This document shows positions 60,411-64,000 of a stretch of 64,000 nucleotides of DNA, in pieces. The stretch spans positions 62,001-126,000 of the forward strand of contig NW_026251435.1 in NCBI RefSeq assembly GCF_025118155.1, written 5' to 3'. The translations under genes and the position numbers were made by a program. Position 1 is the first letter of the stretch, and each line of letters opens with the position of its first letter. The notes under the pieces are model-generated. The model was not told the DNA's origin and ran no database searches. It saw only the letters and a program-made list of their open reading frames with translations. The stretch is from Cokeromyces recurvatus. Taxonomy: Eukaryota > Mucoromycota > Mucoromycetes > Mucorales > Mucoraceae.

Positions 60411-62456
60411 ATGGATAACGAACAATCACAAATTGCCAAATTAACAGCAAAACCTCGAGTTCATTTTGGTTCATTAGAAGATCAGGAAATTGTTAAAAGA
60501 GCTCGTTTAGAAGAAACTCCTGTAAAAAGCAATGGCATTGATCTTGATGCTTTGGGTAAAGAAAAAAAAAAAAAAAAAAAAAAAGAGAGAGAGAGAATGA
60601 GAGAGAGAGTCGGAAATGTTTACGACTGATTAAAACTAATACCTTATTAGTTGAAAGTAATGAACCTGCTTATAGTGTCAATGCAGGAGAGGCAGATAGA
60701 GAAGCATTAGAAGAATTCGAACGAAGAAAAAGAGCTTTTCAATTAGCTGTTCCTACAGATGACGGACGTGTTAGACAAAGACTTCGTGAAATCGGTGAGC
60801 CTCAATGTCTTTTTGGTGAAGGTGTAAGTGTTTAAAGCTTTAAATTCTCAATTATTAAAAAAAAATAAAAAATAAAAAAAAAAGCTCACCATTAAAAATA
60901 TTTTTAAATTAATAGCCTGCTGATCGACGTGATCGTTTGAGATATTTACTTTCTAAAATTCAAGGACACCAAGTCGAAAGTGAAGAATCTGAAGTGGAGG
61001 ATTCTGAAGAGGAAGCTGTAATGTAAATACAGTTTTAAATAAATATGTATCTAATATTCTATTTTAGGAAGAAGAATTTTTTACCCCAGGATCAATGGAG
61101 CTTTTAGAAGCAAGGAAATGGTTAACAAAATACTCATTACCTAGGTTTGTGTTAAGAAGTGTAATACAACACCAACTAATATCTATTTTAGAGCAAAAAA
61201 AAGAAACGATAGACAGAAAGAAGAACAAAATATTCCTTTAGCATTACTAAAAGCCAGTAGACAAGAGTTGCATTCAAAACTTAAGGCATATACAAATTGG
61301 TCTTCACAAATTGCTGATGACCGACCAGTTGCTCAATGTTCTTTTAGTCCTGATTCAAAACTATTAGTGACAGGAGCCTGGTCAGGCCTTTGTAAGATCT
61401 GGTCTGTGCCTAACTGTGAATGCTTAATGACATTAAGAGGACATAATGATAAAATTGGTGGAGTTGTGTTTCATCCACAAGCAACATTAAGTCAGGAAAA
61501 AAATGCACTTAATTTAGCTTCTAGTGGAGCCGATGGAGTAATTCAATTATGGAGCTTAGCAAAGTGAGTCAGCACAAATATTGACATTACAATAGAATAT
61601 TTAATGACCTTTTTTTTTTCTTTTTTTTTACAGAGAAACACCTTTAGCTAGTTTAAAAGGACATGTTGGACGTGTTGCTCGTATCAATTTTCATCCTTCT
61701 GGAAGATATTTAGGTAGTGCAAGTTTTGATGGTACTTGGCGTTTATGGGATGTAGAAACAACACAAGAATTATTATTGCAAGAAGGACATTCAAGAGAAG
61801 TATATGCTATTTCATTTCAATGCGATGGTAGTTTAGTAGCAACAGGGTAAAAAATAAATAAATAAATAAATGTATAGTAGCACTTTGCTCATTCTCTTTT
61901 TATAGTGGATTAGATGCTATTGGTAGAATTTGGGACACAAGAACAGGCCGATCTTCGATGACACTTGAGGGACATATGAAGGATATTGTGGGTTTGGATT
62001 GGTCACCTAATGGATATCATTTAGCTTCAGCTAGTGCAGATAATACTGTTAAGATTTGGGACGTACGTACACTACGTAATATATATACCATCTCAGCACA
62101 TCAATCACTTGTGTCAGATGTCAAATATAGTAAAGGTGTTCCTAGTGGAAACAATAACAATGCTTCAGATCCTCATAATATTGCAGGCTTATACCTTACT
62201 ACCTCTGGCTATGATGGTTGTGTTAAGATCTGGTCAGGTGACGATTTTAAATTAATCAAAAGTTTAGATGGGCATGATGGAAAAGTCATGGGTGTAGATA
62301 TATCTGATGGTAAGAACATCGTTCCTCTGCTTTTATTTTCTATTAAACATAATTTTTTAACTTTTTTTTTAAAAAAAAATAGATAACAATTTTATTGCTT
62401 CGACTGGTTATGATCGTACATTTAAACTTTGGGCAGATGAAAATCTTATTATATAA
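60411..62456 (+). CDS. PRP4: U4/U6 snRNP protein Prp4 (WD40)
   Basis: Eight exons (60411-60555, 60651-60823, 60916-61017, 61068-61144, 61192-61563, 61634-61846, 61906-62309, 62383-62456) give 519 aa. The N-terminal SFM domain is clear: [20 protein letters not shown] and [18 protein letters not shown]. After an acidic linker, seven WD40 blades can be traced, each ending in motifs such as [50 protein letters not shown] and RTFKLWADE. The order matches human PRPF4 and yeast Prp4, which binds U4/U6 with Prp3 in the tri-snRNP. The stop codon is 104 bp from the RSA3 start on the same strand. Intron 1 contains an A run and a GA repeat. Confidence 0.96.
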
Positions 62457-62559
62457 ATATTCGTAGTATAATAAAAATTGTTTTATATTGATATAAAAAA
62501 CTATATTTTCAAGAAGCGCAATAGAAGTTTATTTCTTTTTCCTTTTTTAAAAAAAAAGC

Positions 62560-63259
62560 ATGGTTGGTAAAAAACGTAATTCTACAACTAAATTAAAGGA
62601 TAAGCCTACAAAGGCACCAAAAATAGAAGAAACTATAAAAGAAGAGGTAAAATATAGCTAATTGTATTTTTTTTTTTCGTTAAACACTAATTTTTTTTTT
62701 TTTTTTTTTTGTAGTTTGAACAAGGTAGTTCGAATTCAAACAAAATAATGTCAAGATCATTAAGCAAACTTTTTTATTGATAGAAGAAAAACAAAATGAA
62801 GGATTATTTGATAATCTTGATGAAGAAATGAATCAAGATGAATTAGATGAGCTTCTGAACCAGTTAAAGGAAGAAAATGATTCAGGAGAAGATATATCAA
62901 CAAAGGGGCAGGATGACAAAGACGACGATGAAGAAAAGGAGGAAAATATGAAAGAGGATAATCAAGAAGCAACTTTTGAACAATCGAATACATCAAGCAA
63001 ATTTAGGAATTTTTACATGAATAAAATTACACAAGCATTTGGATCAGATTTAGATCAAATCAGACAGGTAATAAACGTAATATCCTTTTAGAAATTTTCA
63101 TATAAATTTCTTCTTTCTTTTTTTTCTCTCTTTTTTTTTCCTTAGGAGCCAAACTTTAATGGAACACGTTTAAATATATTGATTGATTCGTTAGAAGCTG
63201 GTATTGACATATTTTCAAATTTAGAACAGGAAATTATTCTTGCAGATGAAGAAAAATAA
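62560..63259 (+). CDS. RSA3: Ribosome assembly protein 3 (Rsa3)
   Basis: Exons 62560-62646, 62729-63067 and 63146-63259 give 179 aa. The C-terminal Rsa3 domain is recognisable: FRNFYMNKITQAFGSDLDQIRQ, split by the last intron from EPNFNGTRLNILIDSLEAG and FSNL. The preceding region is acidic and Lys-rich, as usual. Yeast Rsa3 is a nucleolar factor for 60S subunit assembly. The second exon is ambiguous. The acceptor nearest the T run (62714) gives a frame that stops after 22 codons, whereas the next AG at 62728 keeps frame. Alternatively, one extra T in the run at 62769-62774 would make the first acceptor productive. The conserved domain is unaffected by this choice. Confidence 0.85.
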
Positions 63260-63561
63260 AAATATAAGCATTATTAATTTATTTTTGGATAATATGTTTT
63301 TTTTTCGCTATCTTTGTATTGAAACAAATATCCTTTCCATGCTTGCTTTAGTTTCTTTTGTATTAAAACAAAGTCGTTTCAATGTTTGTTTTTAATGATC
63401 TATGTCTAATGATCTTTAGTTAACAAGAGCATTTTTTTTTTGAATAATGTGACTTGTTGATACAAACCAGTCACTGCTCACTGAGTACCTTTATCGTTTT
63501 TTATTTGTTTTTTTTTGTTTTTTGTTTTTTTTTTTTCTTCAGATCTTGATTTTTAAACGAC
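63260..63561. other. Intergenic, T-rich
   Basis: About 300 bp with TTTTG-type low complexity near 63508-63536 directly before the next gene; presumably its promoter. Confidence 0.5.
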
Positions 63562-64000
63562 ATGTCAACTTACGCTAATAAAGTGTCCAGTCGTAAGGGC
63601 AATAACTCAAAAAAGGGACAAGCTCATCAAAATACAACAGCTTGGAAGGCTAACAAAAATTCGAAAAAGACTCGACAAATTGCAGCTTTACCTGTATATG
63701 GGCTCTGTCAACGATGTACTGATGTCATTTTGTGGCGTAAAAAATACAAAAAATATAAACCTCTAACTACAGCTAAAAAATGGTGAGATTATAAAGTTAT
63801 GATCAAGTATAAGTTTCATCTAATCCTTCTTTTTTTTTTTTTGTAAAGTACTTCATGTCAAGAAAAGGCTATTAAAGAAGCATATCATGTTTTGTGTGAT
63901 AATTGCGCTCGTTCAAAAGGTGTATGTGCAAAATGTCTAGAGAAGAAGGAAGTCCTTGTAACGTAAGTTTTTTTTTTCTTTTTTTCAAAGTGTTATCATA
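63562..64000 (+). CDS. C9orf85-like protein (DUF2039), partial
   Basis: Two exons are visible: 63562-63782 and 63849-63962, ending at a GTAAGT donor, so the gene continues past the window. The start KKGQAHQNTTAWKANKNSKKTRQIAAL and the zinc-binding-looking CxxC pairs (GLCQRCTDVILWRKKYKKYKPL, then CTSCQEKAIKEAYHVLCDNCA and VCAKCLEKKE) match the eukaryotic C9orf85 family (about 150-180 aa, function unknown). Four CxxC pairs suggest two treble-clef-like metal sites. The basic N-terminus is typical of the family. Start codon is the first in frame after a T-rich leader. Confidence 0.88.

Noticed and set aside
1..64000. tRNA or rRNA genes
   Set aside because: I looked for B-box-like GGTTCGA motifs with a pairing stem and for conserved rRNA segments and saw none; a covariance-model scan would be needed to exclude them.

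Overview
The window is a stretch of nuclear chromosome from a filamentous fungus. Its protein-coding genes are split by many short introns (about 50-110 bases, mostly GTAAGT-like donors), the DNA is very AT-rich, and the genes encode fungal or eukaryotic housekeeping proteins, including the fungal ribosome assembly factor Rsa3 and an Avo2-like ankyrin protein. The code looks standard: CTG encodes the leucine expected in the tubby KLACE motif. The combination of a fungal tubby protein, AT-rich introns, Tc1/mariner remnants and repeat-family relics suggests an early-diverging fungus, most likely Mucoromycota (Mucorales-like). That placement is inference; no rRNA or other marker lies in the window. 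I joined exons by hand. For each spliced gene reported with a protein length, the exon lengths sum to a multiple of three.

Layout. 1-5 kb: end of a membrane protein gene (-), a tubby-like protein (+) and an unrecognised charged protein (+). 5-11 kb: accessory DNA with a frameshifted C2H2 zinc-finger gene (-), a decayed Tc1/mariner transposase and a 22-bp tandem repeat. 11-32 kb: two convergent kinesin-4 paralogues enclosing five genes: an NDUFAF6-like factor (+), an orphan seven-helix membrane protein (-), a PhyH-family dioxygenase (-), a metacaspase (+) and RNA polymerase I/III subunit AC19 (+). 32-37.4 kb: sparse, with an rRNA methyltransferase of the Bmt5 family (-) and a second repeat-family relic. 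37.4-47.4 kb: dense, with tubulin cofactor D (-), Avo2-like ankyrin protein (+), TBC RabGAP (-) and PX-BAR sorting nexin (+). 47.4-52.1 kb: a gene desert containing two 99%-identical inverted repeats of about 0.48 kb around a 2-kb ORF-free core. 52.1-64 kb: U-box cyclophilin PPIL2 (-), DDHD phospholipase (+), GH27 glycosidase (-), Prp4 splicing factor (+), Rsa3 (+) and a C9orf85-like protein running off the right edge.

Functional links are loose, as expected for a eukaryote: microtubule biology (two kinesins, TBCD), splicing (PPIL2, Prp4), ribosome production (AC19, Bmt5-like, Rsa3) and membrane traffic (TBC, sorting nexin, DDHD). Several neighbours share short divergent promoters (TBCD/ankyrin 180 bp, PPIL2/DDHD 226 bp). 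A/T homopolymer tracts of about 33-41 nt recur between convergent gene ends and just before splice acceptors. The most interesting non-genic structure is the inverted-repeat unit at 48,070-51,081.
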